Shown here piece by piece: positions 24,026 through 37,300 of a DNA stretch of 64,000 nt; position 1 is the first letter of the stretch; each line of letters begins with the position of its first letter. Below the pieces are notes generated by a model. The model saw only the letters and a list, made by a program, of their open reading frames with translations, was not told the DNA's origin and ran no database searches. The stretch spans positions 81,076,160 to 81,140,159 of the forward strand of contig NC_088202.1 of assembly GCF_037126465.1 (NCBI RefSeq), read 5' to 3'. The stretch is from Ornithodoros turicata (taxonomy: Eukaryota; Arthropoda; Arachnida; Ixodida; Argasidae). The translations under genes were made by a program, and so were the position numbers.

Positions 24026-25195
24026 CCTTAAACCCGTCACGTGTTCGTGTTAACGAGAGCTCCGTCCCTCGTTGGCTCGCGAATGATGGAAGTGATTAAG
24101 CCCCCTGGTTTGTTGAAAACGGGAGGCGTGCGCCTTTTTGTGACACTTAAGCTGCAGCTTAAGTGAGAGACTTAGGCTTAGGCACGAGAGGCTTAGGCCT
24201 CTTTTGTGACAGTTATGAACATGTTTATAATTGTCACAAAAGAGGCCTAAGGTTCACGTTTTCAATAAATCAGGAGACAGAACGATATCATTCGGTATGG
24301 TGGTTGGTTAGGAGCGTGCTATGCCGTGAAGTTCATTACTAATAATGCACCATCACCGGCCTCACTTATTTCACGCATGCCTCTTCTCCTCTGTTGTGTC
24401 CCGCCAGCTTTGCCCTAAATAAATCACTGGGTAAAACACTATTACTCCTTGTAGCAAATGTTTTGCCCCAATTTCGCCGATGGAACATTCAACACAAGCC
24501 ACGATTTTGCCAACGGAATAGTGTTTGCCCCTTCCTGGGGAAAAACTACGACTCAGTTCTGCCAATGATGTGCGGCAACAGACCTCTCCCTGTTTACAAA
24601 CAATGGCGTCATATGGTACAACAGCGCCGCCAACTTGTAGACTGTAACTACTGTAGTAGAAAATTAATTGGTGACAAGAATGTCACAACAAATATACCAT
24701 TTGATATTCTATGAATTTTGCGCAATTTCTTACATATTATTACTTATATGGCCTTGCTCTGCTCCAGTCTACCGGTAGCCTTACCTTTCGGGCAGCATAT
24801 TCTCAAGATGGCAATCTTGCTTTTCCATGTTCCAGTTCCAGGACCGCAGGAGTACCGCCGCGGACAGGGAGCGCGAAGCGCATGTTTGTGAAGACACCGA
24901 AGCGACTGAAAACGTGTTGTTTCGGTTTCGCTATGTCTACCAACGTCATAATTACGTCACGGTGACGTTTCTTGGCTAGAGGTCTATTGCCTCTGCTCGC
25001 AATTTCTAGCTCAACTTTCACAAATATATCGGAACATTTCCAAATGTTCTTGGAAATCACGTTTTTTCTCAGCTGCGTTTTCTTTTGCGTTACACCTCGG
25101 AAGGCTCGGCCGCTCGGAAAGGAATCAACCAACGAAACACATGAATAATGAAAACGAAGACGTTGACGTAAAAGAACGTGATAATTTCGGGAACC

Positions 25196-25301
25196 ATGGG
25201 GAAGAAGAAGAAGAAATCCAGGCCGCAAGAACTGTCGCCCGATGTCAACGCGTTACCATCGGAGTCGTATGCAACAACCACGATGACGTCGATTACACCA
25301 G
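25196..25301 (+). CDS. ABCG gene exon 1 (start codon)
   Basis: The ATG sits in a strong initiation context (ACCATGG) with an in-frame stop at 25169-25171 just upstream, so the start is well placed. It encodes 35 residues beginning MGKKKKKSRPQ, soluble and serine/threonine-rich, with no signal peptide. It ends in phase 1 at a CAG|GTAATA donor. The link to the ABC gene is inferred: the next exons on this strand all begin in phase 1 and continue in frame, and a similar lysine-run (GKKKKKKKRP) recurs in exon 13. Confidence 0.6.
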
Positions 25302-28300
25302 GTAATAGACTCAGCTGCGATGACATAAGTCCGCCTACCCGCCCACATCGAGACCATTCGTGCCAGAACTGAGCACGCGGAAAAGACTGTTCGAGGTAGG
25401 GTGTCCCCTACTGCCAACTTTGGGCGGAGACCGGTCAACATTCACTGTTCATAGAGATATACAGGGGTGTCGACCTATAAAAGTTTACCCGTGCCGACAA
25501 GCCATAGTCGGCAATTTCTCCATGCAGGTGGAACATTGTGGTGTCCACGTACAAAACACTGACGAGTGTTCGGTCTCGGTAAATTTTAAAGTGATTCAGC
25601 GTCTAGCGCGAAGTAATAACGAGAGATGTACGGATCCCGTTATCAAAACAATCAAAATGGTGGTGTTGCGAAGAGTAGTTTTAGACACTGCTCCTATGAC
25701 ACACAACGCTGAAGCGACAGTAATAGACGATTTCAGAAATTGCATGGATGGCCCGCCAGAGAGCGCCGTGTTGCGAATGCCCCACTGCACCTTGGGATTT
25801 AGTTTTCATGAGTCAGACAGAAGAAGAAGAGCGCAAACGGTTTCGGTTTTCCCTCCTTCCTTCGAGCAACAGCCAGGCAAGCACGAATGCAAACCATTTC
25901 CCACGACGCAATGCGCGTGACTTGGACGGCGGAGGGCCCCCGTGCGGAGCACAAGGGCAATATCTGAAATCGCCTATTGCGTTTCAACGGCGCTTCAATC
26001 TGGGGCTCGTATTCTTCGCTTTATAACCTTGAGCTACGATGCTCAATAACTATAAAATTTATTAGGTTTAAATCTCCTTCAGACATGTGTGTTCCATGAG
26101 GAGTGCAATGCACAACCGAAGCCCCCTGTAGCTCCAGAGTCACCTGTGGAAATTGCGCTCTTTAAAGCCGTCATGATTTATACTCAGACGCGGTCATCCT
26201 CGTCGTCGTCTCTGAACCATACTCGCCGCATCCTCTGCATATGAGAGGTTTCTATTGTCGTCATTCTGTTGGCTATCCTCTATTGGTTGCACGGTTTTCG
26301 CGTCCTTGAAAGTTCCTGCCCTCCCCTGGAAATAAATCCTTGCGCATGTCCTTCAGAACTTCGCATGTACACAACACAATGTTCTACCTGCATAGTGATT
26401 GCCGAGCAGGCATGCCCGCGGGCGTATACTTCATAGGCCGCAAGTCCGTATAATCGCACGGATCCAGAAAACGTGATGGGAGTTGATATAGGGTGCTTCG
26501 AGTTGGGAGCTTTACACTTGTGCGCTGTCTTTTGATTTAATATGCTGGTTTCCTTCAGTGCCGTAGCTACCTTCTGTGCCTGTGACTGCAATTTTTTGTT
26601 TCAGAGAAACAAATGGAGCAGGCTTCAGGCATATCAAAAGGTGCGTTCGTGGAGTAGTGTCGCATCCACAGTGGACTATAGCCGCGGTTACATAAATGCG
26701 ACAGAAGTGCATCGCATTGAGCTCTCGCACCTCCTCGCGCCATTCCGATCAGTGGATTGGTTGACGTGGCCCAGTCGGAGATCCTAAGTTGATACGATAC
26801 GCTTTTGTCGCATGCATGTAAACGTAGCTTATGTGTGCGTGTTGCTTAGAGTTTGAAACAGTTTGTTTCGTAGAACATCGCTTCGGTTGTTCGAGACCCA
26901 AACAAAAGCTAAACAAATGTTTTCACGTGCTCTCTCATGATGCTACGAGTCACCGCGCAAGAATGTTTCGACTAAATGGGCAGCAAATCATTTATGATTG
27001 CACCTTATGGCCAACACCTCCTATCCCCCGCTCCTTCCTGCTGCCTCTCTTCATCTGTCCACATCTGTACGCCGCTCATAGCCACACTTTCTTCGCGGTG
27101 CTAACACGGAATCAAGAACAATTATAACCAACATCCTGTCCTTCACATCCGGTTTCTGTTCTACAAGGTAGTGCGCTCCGCAAGTCCGCGAGGTCAATGC
27201 GCATGACGTCACGGTGACGTTTCTAGGACGCTCCTGATTGGCCGGAGGAACGATATGCGCGCTTGAAGATGGTAAATAAAGGGACATTCGATGCACAGAG
27301 TGCCCCCCGGAGGGCTGAAACGGCTCTGATTTCTGCATTAGAAGTACCACTTTTCGTTGGGGATGATCTTGGTTTATCGACGAAAGACAAATGGAAGTTT
27401 AACGCAATATGTTTGCTGAAGTTCGAACTATTCGGCTTTCGTATAAGTTCGCTGGTGCGAGCATCCTGCAGACAGTTTTCCCCTTTTGTTCGCGGAGTAG
27501 ACAACAATCTAGGGCGAACTGCGGGTGTCCTCGTAGATATGGTAAATTTAGTCACGTGGCAGCAACAATGATCTAAACTACCGTTAAAGACCCCAAGCAG
27601 CAAAATGTACTGAAAGTCGAGTGCAATAGGGGTGGACGGGTAGGTGGAAGGCCTTGAACAGACTGATGAAACTAAAGAACATTGATAAGACACACACCGT
27701 CCACCCCTATTGCACTTGACTTTCAGTACATTGTGCTGCTTCGGACAGGACGACGACAACCACGCCTCAGCACGCGCACGAACTTGCATCTTACACTGTG
27801 AGGCAACTGGAGCCTGCCCAAGCAGCACAATGTACTGAAAGTCGAGTGCAATAGGGGTGGACGGTATGTGTCTTATCAATGTTCTTTAGTTTCACAAGTC
27901 TGCTCAAGGCCTTCCACCTACCCGACCACCCCTATTGCCCTCGACTTTCAGTACATTGTGCTGCTTGGGTGATGCCGCGGCAGTGGCACCCGAACGGGCA
28001 GTGATAAGGCTCGTTCCTGATTCCTGATAAAGTGTGACACTCCACTGTTATTTGATGTTGGAACTTCTATGGGGCCACTCAGAACAGCACATTAAACTGT
28101 GACCCACCGTGGCGCTCTTCGTTTCCGTCACGAAGGCATAGCCTTGGTAATGCATCGTGTTTGAACTGTTTGTGTAGCCACCGTAAAACACAGCTCAACA
28201 CAACAGCACACAAACACTCCCAGCCGTAGAATGCCATTTGGACCCCGCCCGCAGCAGCAACAGTTAATCGCGTTCTCCCACGGTCAGCGCAGCCGTGGGC

Positions 28301-31300
28301 GCTTTGGAACTAAAAAAAAGTGACACTGCATCCAAATGCAACGAATTACAGTCGTAAATACAGGAGGTATGTAACACCGTATCACTTAGCAAATCGGAAA
28401 ACACACGAAACGTATGGCGGGTTCCCGACTGCTGGTGGCGGTGGTGCTGGTGAAAGGGCTCGTCATCGTCGGCCTCACAGAGGTGGGAACGTCACAACTG
28501 ACGCCCTGGGTGAATGTGCGCCCTGGGCCGACTTCTAAGGCAACTGTGCCAACATATATCTGAAAGCGTCTGAGGGAAAACCACTGAAAACCCCAGACAG
28601 CACAGCCGGCACCGGGATTAGAACCCGGGGACCTCTCGGTCTCGGTCTCCCTACAGTTTACCTTTCTCTGGTTCGCACGTGGAGGCGACAGGGGCCTTGG
28701 CCAAAGGGAGCGCGGCACGCCGCCGCGCACGGGCCTCGACCCTCTTCTGCTGCTCAGAAACGTACTTACGGAGCGCATAAAGACACCGATTCGAGAAAAA
28801 ACTTGCAGATTTCGTTTTATCGCATCTGAAGACAGTCCTCCCTCATGCTGAATCACCTTTATCCCGGCCCCGCAACATTGTTATGTACAGCGTGTGTGCA
28901 AGAAAACCTATGCCGCATTTGCGCATGCACTCCGTTGGCTGCTCATCGCACCCCTATACATCACCCGAATTCGCCATAAAAAATAAAAAAGGAACTGAAA
29001 AACAAAACTGTGACGCTTCGATGCTTAACTACTGATGACGACCCTAACCTTAAAATCAGTCGACAGCTCTAGACCGTCGACCCTCTGTGCCTCTGTGAGC
29101 TGTCTGCATAATGCTACGTTCCCAAACGAGCCAGTATTACAGCGAGAGCGGCAATGCGACGGGAATGCGAGGACGCCCTATGCCTCTCTCTATCATTTAG
29201 CGATTAATCGTCTGGCGCCTCTGTTACCAAAAGTGTGTTCACGAGAAGCGGTGGAGCAGCTATATGACTGTATTCATAGTGTTGTCCCAAATGTGTGTGT
29301 GTAGTCCCTCGGAGTCATCCAACATAATGACATGCGAGATGTTTCAATTTTTTTTTTTTTTTCTTTTGTGTTCCGCACATTCACTATGCGCGCGAAGTTC
29401 TACATTGATTTCTGAGTTGTGTTGTGAAAGACGAGTTTAATTCTGTTTGTGTCTTTTGCACTAATCCTTGTAGCTCCGCTATAACACACGCAACTTCACA
29501 GCAACATCGTTTTGGTTTTTCAGAAACGTATTCATCCAACTTTCCTAACTATTTATCGCGGGTTCCGCACTTTGGCCTATTTGCTTTGTAAATATCTGCA
29601 GAGACGTGGAGCCGCTTAGTGTATTCTGAAGAGTCTTTATTGACACACAACAATTTGCTTAAAAGAGCGCAGTGCCGGTTTCTTTTGTGTGCGTGTGTGA
29701 GTGTGCTTGCCATAGTTCAGTCAAAAGTAGCGCAACTCCCCGTTCTCGTACGTGTGCGTGCTCTTATATTTTCGTGTGGCTTAGTTGCGAGAAGTGTGAC
29801 ACCTAGATGTCGCGTGTGGAAATCGGTCGTTCGGGGAAATAGCCTAAATCTATTTTTTTAAGCAAAGTAGAGTTGATTCTCGTTGAATTATTACTCCTGT
29901 GAAAATTACTGATTTGCCATAGTTTCAGAGAAACCACCGGAACAGGCGGGAATCTCGAAAGGTACGTAGTCTCTGGTAATGGGCAAGCATTTCTAGTTTT
30001 AGGTTTTGGTTTCATTTTTAGTAGTCGGCAGTCTACAAATGAAGTTTGGCTATTAAGCCTAATGGACTTGCTATTAACGTGGATAATAAAGGATCTGTCT
30101 AGAAGGCGCAAGTATTGTGCCACGCTCACCAGCTGTCCTTTGGCGCGCTCCGCACTGTAAACTGAAAAACTCCCTTTTGGGTGTATTTGGGGTGTAAATA
30201 GGGTGTAAACTTGTATATACACCTTTTTACTCCCTTATTACACCTAAAAAAAGGAACACCCTTTGAAGGGTGTTAAAAGGGTGTTAGAGCTTTCGAACAC
30301 CTTCTGCACAGCCCGTTTACACCTTTTTGGTGTGAAAAAGGTGTACGAGGTAACAATGATCCGCACTATTGTTTGGGATAATTTTTTGTTCATAACTTTG
30401 AAGCCTTTCTGAAGCCATCACAAACACTTTACTCTTTGTCAATCAAAGTAAGGGAATTAATACCCTGAATAAAAACGTATTATAGTAAATGTTACTAGCA
30501 GACTGACGATTGATATCACTGCAAATGTCCAAAATACACCAGCGAAAATTCGGCAAAATACTTGGCAAAACATGCACAAAGATATGTAGCTGCAATACAG
30601 AAATGGACTCCGGTACGGCACCTTGCGTGACTACCAGCGCATCAGTAATATGAATAAATGAATAAGAAACAGCCAGTAACAATCACACAATTGTCTACAC
30701 TGCTATAAAACAGTGACCCAGCATTCAAACATCCGCTACTTTTCTTTTCTCTTCGACCAACAAGCCCCTTCTGTTATGCTCAGGGATGGGATTTTTAGTT
30801 TGTCGAGTATGTGGTGCATCCCATATTGGGTCCAGCATCCCTGCTGGGTTGCTGCAGATCACAGGTAATATGCTTAAGGCCCCTCCCTGTCAGCAAACTT
30901 CGAAAATTCGCGAAATTCAAAGTTTGACACAGAATTTAGCAGAAGCGCTCAATTTTAGGAAATTCCCGCAAGAAAGGGACCAATTTTCATCGGCTTTGCG
31001 TCACATTTCCAGCCATGCACAAGCATAAAAACTTTCTGTCGTTCAGAGACGGGCAGAGACGCCTTTGTAACTCAGTTTTGTCAAATTTTGGGGCCTGGGG
31101 AAGGATATACGTGTCGGAAGATGTTCATCTTTCTGCAGCGTACTCGTCTCGACTAGGTGAGCGTGACAAAATTTACTTCGGCTCTCTAAGCTTGCGGTTC
31201 TCGAGTTACCGGTTTCCGTGTTTACACTCCTTCTAATAGGTGTCTGGTGGTAGTCGTCTTCTCCGTGTGGTGGTAGTTGTTCCTAAAACAGCTTCTGTTG

Positions 31301-34300
31301 CAGCTACGTGGTCGTGTGTGATATAGTTTTGAAGGTCTCGACATGCTCCTTCCAACCGTTTTAATCCCGTAGGCACGCGACGTTCCGTTCTACAGATATG
31401 GGCTTTGGAGTACGAGGGCTTTGCACTTGGCGACGCTTAGTCTGGGTAACGCCGCCCGGAAACGCTTCCCTCTAGTTTGTGCCGTAACTCGCGTACCTTA
31501 CGTCCAATTTACTCGAAATTTTGGGCGCGCGTGCTCTGTTCTTTGCGCTACAACTTTCCAATTCACACCACCAGTCTTTTTTGCAACCAGTTATGACGTT
31601 ATTCTTGAAATTCCTTAGGCAAACCGCCATTCTGCAATTTTTGTCCCTGTTTTTAAGTTCGAACCGTGCGGGGGATCTGAACCGCCTATTAACGAGTTGC
31701 TGTACTCTACAAGCCGAGTACGTAGAAACTTGCGGTATCTTTCGATCCATGGGGCCTATTCCGATCTATGTCGGTAGCGCGAACGTGTCGTTCGGGAGCG
31801 AGAACACGTGGTATGTGACGCAACGTAACGCTATGGAAGAGAATTTGGTATTCCCTGCGCTCCAAACGCGTCCCCCGTAGGCGACGGTGTCGCTCACGGG
31901 AACGACAGCCTCCACCCTGTCGATATGGTGGATGATACTGTCGTTAAGCGGAGCGAGAGCTGCCAAGACCAGGGTGTCGGAGCCAACCGAAAACCGGAAC
32001 CGAAAACCGAAAAAAAAAAACACGCTATTTTGATGCCAACCGGAACGGAATCGAAACCGTATACGTTTTTTTCGCTCAGGAGGTAGACCGAAAAATATAG
32101 TTAACGGTTTTCGGTCAAAGAAAAAACTTCGCCGGTTTGGACAACGGATAGGCGAATGAAACAGACGTCGTGTGCTCTGAAGTCATGTCATGGCTACTAT
32201 ACGAGGGTTACGGTTACGGTGCAATGTATGTCGGTATACTATGACCCTTAGGCTCCCTTTGTAATGGTTTATCGTTCGCGCACGCACACACACTTAGAGG
32301 TAGATGTGACCCTCTAGCAATGTGCCGTAGTGTTCGTTTTAATTTGATCCCCGAAACTCCCCTCAACTAAACAGCGACCCAAGGGGGCTGCATAACGGCT
32401 TTTTATCCCTATTGTCGCGCAACGCGTCCCTTGTTTGAGAGCAGCTAAGTTGAATACATTTACGTATACGCGAGGCAAGCCCGTGCGAAGTGGCAACTCT
32501 TTTGTGGACAGGACACGAAGAAAATAAAACGGAGCCGTCGATCGCGTTTGTGGGAGAGGGTGTTCCTCGATTTGCGTCGTACTCGTGCGGTGGTGCTTGC
32601 TGGCTATACAGTAGCAACAGACATTCGGATGGGACGCGATCGCTCCAACCCAGTAAGAAAGTACTTTACGTATGACATCACGACAAACAAGTCCGTTTGT
32701 AGCATGCGCTTCAAGAAAGGAGAAAGCCCACTTGAACAGACAGTAGCCTACAGGAACCCGGAGCTACCAATTTCACAGCTGCCTATTAATATTAAATACC
32801 ATGTATGCGGAATAAACGGGTTTACATTTTGTAACGTTGATTTTTTATTTGTGGGGATGAATATTCCCAGCAGAAGCGGAACCGGTTAAAAACCGATATG
32901 AACCGTTATTTTTTTGCTCCGGAGCAGAACCGGTACCGGATCGTTTGATGTAATCGGAACGAAAACCGGAACGAAAAACGTTTCGGTTCGACACCCTGGC
33001 CAAGACTGCTGCAAGTCGCGTGGCTAAGCACGATCACGGTTGGCGCCGGTGTTTAGATTGTGCGACAACGGGTTTGTATCAGATGAAACGCCTATATTGA
33101 AACCACTTTGCCATGGAGACAATTCTCTACTATCATACATATCAAACAATACACAAATGTCTGCCTAAAGCTTACATTTCTCGGATATACTTTAGCAACG
33201 ATGCCGCGGCCTTTTCGAACTGAAAAAACAAGAAAAGCCAAAAATGCGCTATCTTTCTAGCAACTTTAAGACAATCTCCGAATTTACGAACCAAAGTTAG
33301 TTAAAAATATGCACCTTTTAAAATATGTTTTACGAAAATGACTTTTTCGAAACTGAGCACTACGGCTATCTATATTCTACCACCATCCGACTACTTCAGC
33401 GGCACCAACAACGAACACGAAAATTCATAGAAATGCAAAACGAAATCCTAATACTTTACAGCCTTTTTTTGTGTATTACGAGCGCAATTAATAAACGTAC
33501 GGCAGACAACACAAACATTTGGCAGACAAAAAAGCTAAAAATATACGAAACAACATAGCAGACGACACATAAGCGGCCGTTTTGAAACGCGAACTTGCGA
33601 AATGAGTGGAAAAATGAACCTGTTCATGCTAGGCCGTGTGCTCACGGACACCGACACAACTGTATCGTGGATTCACTCCAAAGATCTCCTACCCAACAAC
33701 ATGAACTGCCCCCGCTGCGGACGTGAATTAAGCGTGAAGCCGTCGCGGCGTACATTCGGACAATTCCGATGTCGGCACGGCCATGCCCAGTTCTCACAGT
33801 CTGTTACTGTGGGAACATGGTTCGAGAACGTGAGACTCGCACCAGAACAAGTCCTGATTCTTACGTACTGTTTCGCAAAAAAAATGACTTTTCAGCAGGC
33901 CCTCGACGAGGCCTCCATAATTCCGGAGGTAAGTGTATCGTCAGCTACCGTTGCAGACTGGTACTCGTACTGCCGAGAAGTCTGCACGGACTCGCTGGCC
34001 AACGCACAAACTCAGAAAATCGGCGGTCCTGGCCACGTTGTGGAAATCGACGAATGTAAAATTGGTCGTCGCAAATACCAACGTGGCCGTATCGTCGAAG
34101 GGACATGGATACTGGGGCTGATTGACGTTGACACTAAACAACTGTGCCTGGAAATATGCCCGCTGAACAAAAGAGACGAGGAGACACTCCTTGCCCTCAT
34201 TGACAAGCACGTTGAAAAGGGCACAACCCTATACACTGACTGCTGGAAGGGGTACGCCGGTCTGTCAGCAGAAGGTTTCCAGCACATGACGGTCAACCAC

Positions 34301-37300
34301 ACGTACAACTTTGTTGACCCAGACACCGGCGTGACCACCAACCACATTGAATCTCAGTGGAGACCACTACGGCATAGGTTGGCCAGAGGTGGTGTGACAA
34401 GTGAAAACATGGCACACCACCTCAGTGAGTACCTTTGGAGGACTGACTGTAGCAACAAAAATGAGCAGCCTTTCGAAAGGCTGCTAAACGACATCAAGAG
34501 TCTCTACAGTCCTCAACAGGGCTCTTAAAGCTTTCCATGGACCTGCATGTATATATTTGTAAATACGTTTCAACTACAACGACCCTCTTCGGCAACACAT
34601 ATACTCATTCCTATTTAATGCATACTCTAACTGTATACCTACTCTACATTGACCATTCCACAACATGTGGAATAGCACGTATTATCCTGGCCTATCCTAA
34701 CCTCAGTGACTCCAGATGCACAGTCTACGTCAGCCCCATCAACACATGGAATACGTATCGACTTGGCCTAACCTAACCTCAGTCACGTCGGATGCACAGT
34801 CTACATCAGCCGCATTGACACATGGAATACGTATTCACTTGAGCTAACCTAACCTCAGTCACGTCGGATGCAGTCTACATCAGCCCCATCGACACATGGA
34901 ATATGTATTCACTTGAGCTAACCTAACCTCAGTCGCGTCGGATGCACAGTCTACGTCAGCCCCATCGACACATGGAATACGTATTCACTTGGCCTAACCT
35001 AACCTCAGTCACGCCGGATGCTCATTCTACATGGACCCACTCTTCGACATGTGCAATACGTAGTCACCTAACCTAACCTAACCTCAGTCACGCCGGATGC
35101 TCATTCTACATGGACCCACTCTTCGACATGTGCAATACGTAGTCACCTAACCTAACCTAACCTCAGTCACGTCGGATGCACAGTCTACATCAGCCCCACC
35201 GACACATGGAATACGTATTCACTTGGCCTAACCTAACCTCAGTCACGCCGGATGCTCATTCTACATGGACCCACTCTTCAACATGTGCAATACGTAATCA
35301 CCTAACCTAACCTCAGTCACGCCGGATGCTCATTCTACATGGACCCACTCTTCAACATGTGCAATACGTAGTCACCTAACCTAACCTAACCTCAGTCACG
35401 CCGGATGCTCATTCTACATGGACCCACTCTTCGACATGTGCAATACGTAGTCACCTAACCTAACCTAACCTCAGTCACGTCGGATGCACAGTCTACATCA
35501 GCCCCACCGACACATGGAATACGTATTCACTTGGCCTAACCTAACCTCAGTCACGCCGGATGCTCATTCTACATGGACCCACTCTTCAACATGTGCAATA
35601 CGTAATCACCTAACCTAACCTCAGTCACGCCGGATGCTCATTCTACATGGACCCACTCTTCAACATGTGCAATACGTAATCACCTAACCTAACCTAACCT
35701 CAGTCACGTCGGATGCACAGTCTACATCAGCCCCACCGACACATGGAATACGTATTCACTTGGCCTAACCTAACCTCAGTCACGCCGGATGCTCATTCTA
35801 CATGGACCCACTCTTCAACATGTGCAATACGTAATCACCTAACCTAACCTAACCTCAGTCACGCCGGATGCTCGTTCTACATGGACCCACTCTTCGACAT
35901 CAGTACCTAAGCTGGGAAAAGATGCACTCCCTCCACATCCAGGTGTTGCTTTTTACTTGAATTTGTAGCATTTATTTCAATCTTCCAACATAAAAAGTTC
36001 TATGAAACAAAAACGACGCAACCCTACCATACCTAAAACGCTTCTCGTACGACTACATCCGATAAGGGACGATTATTAACCTCTCCGTACCCCATACGCG
36101 TCTCGTGCGACTATATTGGATAGCAGACGACTATGAGACATATAGCCGATCGCCGACCACTCGCCCGTATGCACTCATCGTCTGGCAACAATGACAACGT
36201 GCCAAAATCGCCAAACGCTAATTCCACACCTATCCGTCTGCCGCGGCAGCGTTACTAAAGTACAGCCCATTTCTCCACTTGTTAACTGTTCTCACAGCTC
36301 CTTCTCTGGGAATTTAAGATCGCGACTGATTCTAATTGCGTGTAGGTCGTCAGCAAAATGTCCGTGACTAAACTGCGGTGCTCTATCACGAACAGCAACA
36401 CAATTTCTTATTATTCGTGCGTTGAGCGAGAAGCGCGAGACTTCTCCATCGTCAACGCGTCGTCGTCGTCGTCTGCTTCCAAAATAAGGCATTCCGCGTG
36501 ATTCTCCTCCTGCTACACTATTGGCTCAGAGTGCGACGTCTCGTTCCCAGACGTCTTAACCTCTACCGACAGTCAACAAACCAAGCGCACTGTCGTTAAA
36601 AGCTACATGGGAATGCCAAAAGTGACAGGTGTCGTTCCCGGTGCTCGTTATCGTCTTTTACCGATACTCCTCTATCGACAGCGGCTCGGAATAGGGCCCC
36701 ATATCCGTTCTCGAGTTAGAACAACATGGCAAGGGCGGTTTCTTATATTCACGGGGCTGGTGGCATTTTTCCCGATATCGGTTGTTTATTGGCGTAGGAA
36801 TGTGATCGAGGACTTATTTTGACGGGGAAAACATCCCCTTTGCGATAGCTCTGATCCCGTCTTAGCGCGACTTCCTGCTTTCTTGATATAGCGCGGGGAG
36901 AGCCGTTACAGACAGCGTCCTTGGAGTGCGCAGCGCGTCCCGCGTCCCCTGCTCATTCAAATTTCGTGTTAAGGTGGGGTCCCATAGCCTCGATTTGAGC
37001 AGCAGCAGCAGAGCAACAGCAGCGGAGCAGCAGAGCTGCAGCGACACGAGCGGTCCCATAGCACTGGGCGAGAGCAGCAGCGCTGCCGAGCTGCAGAAAT
37101 TCCCTGCTGCTCTCGTATCCGAATTTTTGGTTGCTGTGCTGCCCTGTTGCTGTGCAGCCTGAGCAACCGGTCTCGAAAGCCAATCAGGAGGCTGGTTGGT
37201 ATTGTTTTCGTTCGACGGTGTTTAGGGTTAGCAGGGCGGTGAGTGATGGCAGAAGGTTTGTTTCTGGTTGTTCTGTGATTTGATTCTGAAGACCTGGATA

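Larger units (their letters stand above)
18162..25195. other. Intergenic region between the two genes
   Basis: No protein-coding gene recognised over 7 kb. It holds a poly-T tract at 19122-19141, the weak element at 20708, inverted repeat at 21720, tandem repeat at 23391 and direct repeat at 23774. The last few hundred bases, with CRE-like TACGTCACGGTGACG near 24953, could include the ABCG promoter; this is a guess. Confidence 0.5.
33183..36267 (+). mobile_element. Merlin-type DNA transposon, complete, 3.1 kb
   Basis: The element is bounded by 28-bp inverted repeats matching at 24 positions (left GGATATACTTTAGCAACGAT; right ends CTAAAGTACAGCC). It is flanked by a perfect 8-bp duplication CATTTCTC at 33175-33182 and 36268-36275. 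Merlin elements are eukaryotic relatives of bacterial IS1016 and make 8-9 bp duplications. It carries one intact transposase and, 3' of it, a 1.2-kb minisatellite. It is inserted within the CACTA-like element. Confidence 0.9.

Noticed and set aside
24144..24165. CACTTAAGCTGCAGCTTAAG-type palindrome as a regulatory site
   Set aside because: It sits in repeat-rich intergenic sequence far from either start codon, next to another hairpin; nothing links it to regulation.
27223..27879. Minus-strand open frame of 218 codons
   Set aside because: Most of it is the two inverted 153-bp MITEs; the repeated peptide YPSTPIALDFQY is simply the MITE arm translated twice.
32548..32889. Protein-coding frame in the hAT-like element
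   Set aside because: It falls in a non-autonomous element, overlaps terminal GTTCCGG repeats and shows no transposase motif.
33602..34528. Bacterial insertion sequence or contamination
   Set aside because: The transposase resembles IS1016-type proteins, but the element has Merlin-style ends and lies within eukaryotic repeats and a host intron.
34690..35905. Chromosome end or telomere
   Set aside because: The CCTAA pentamers occur only two or three at a time within a longer unit, inside a transposon with both termini and flanking duplications.
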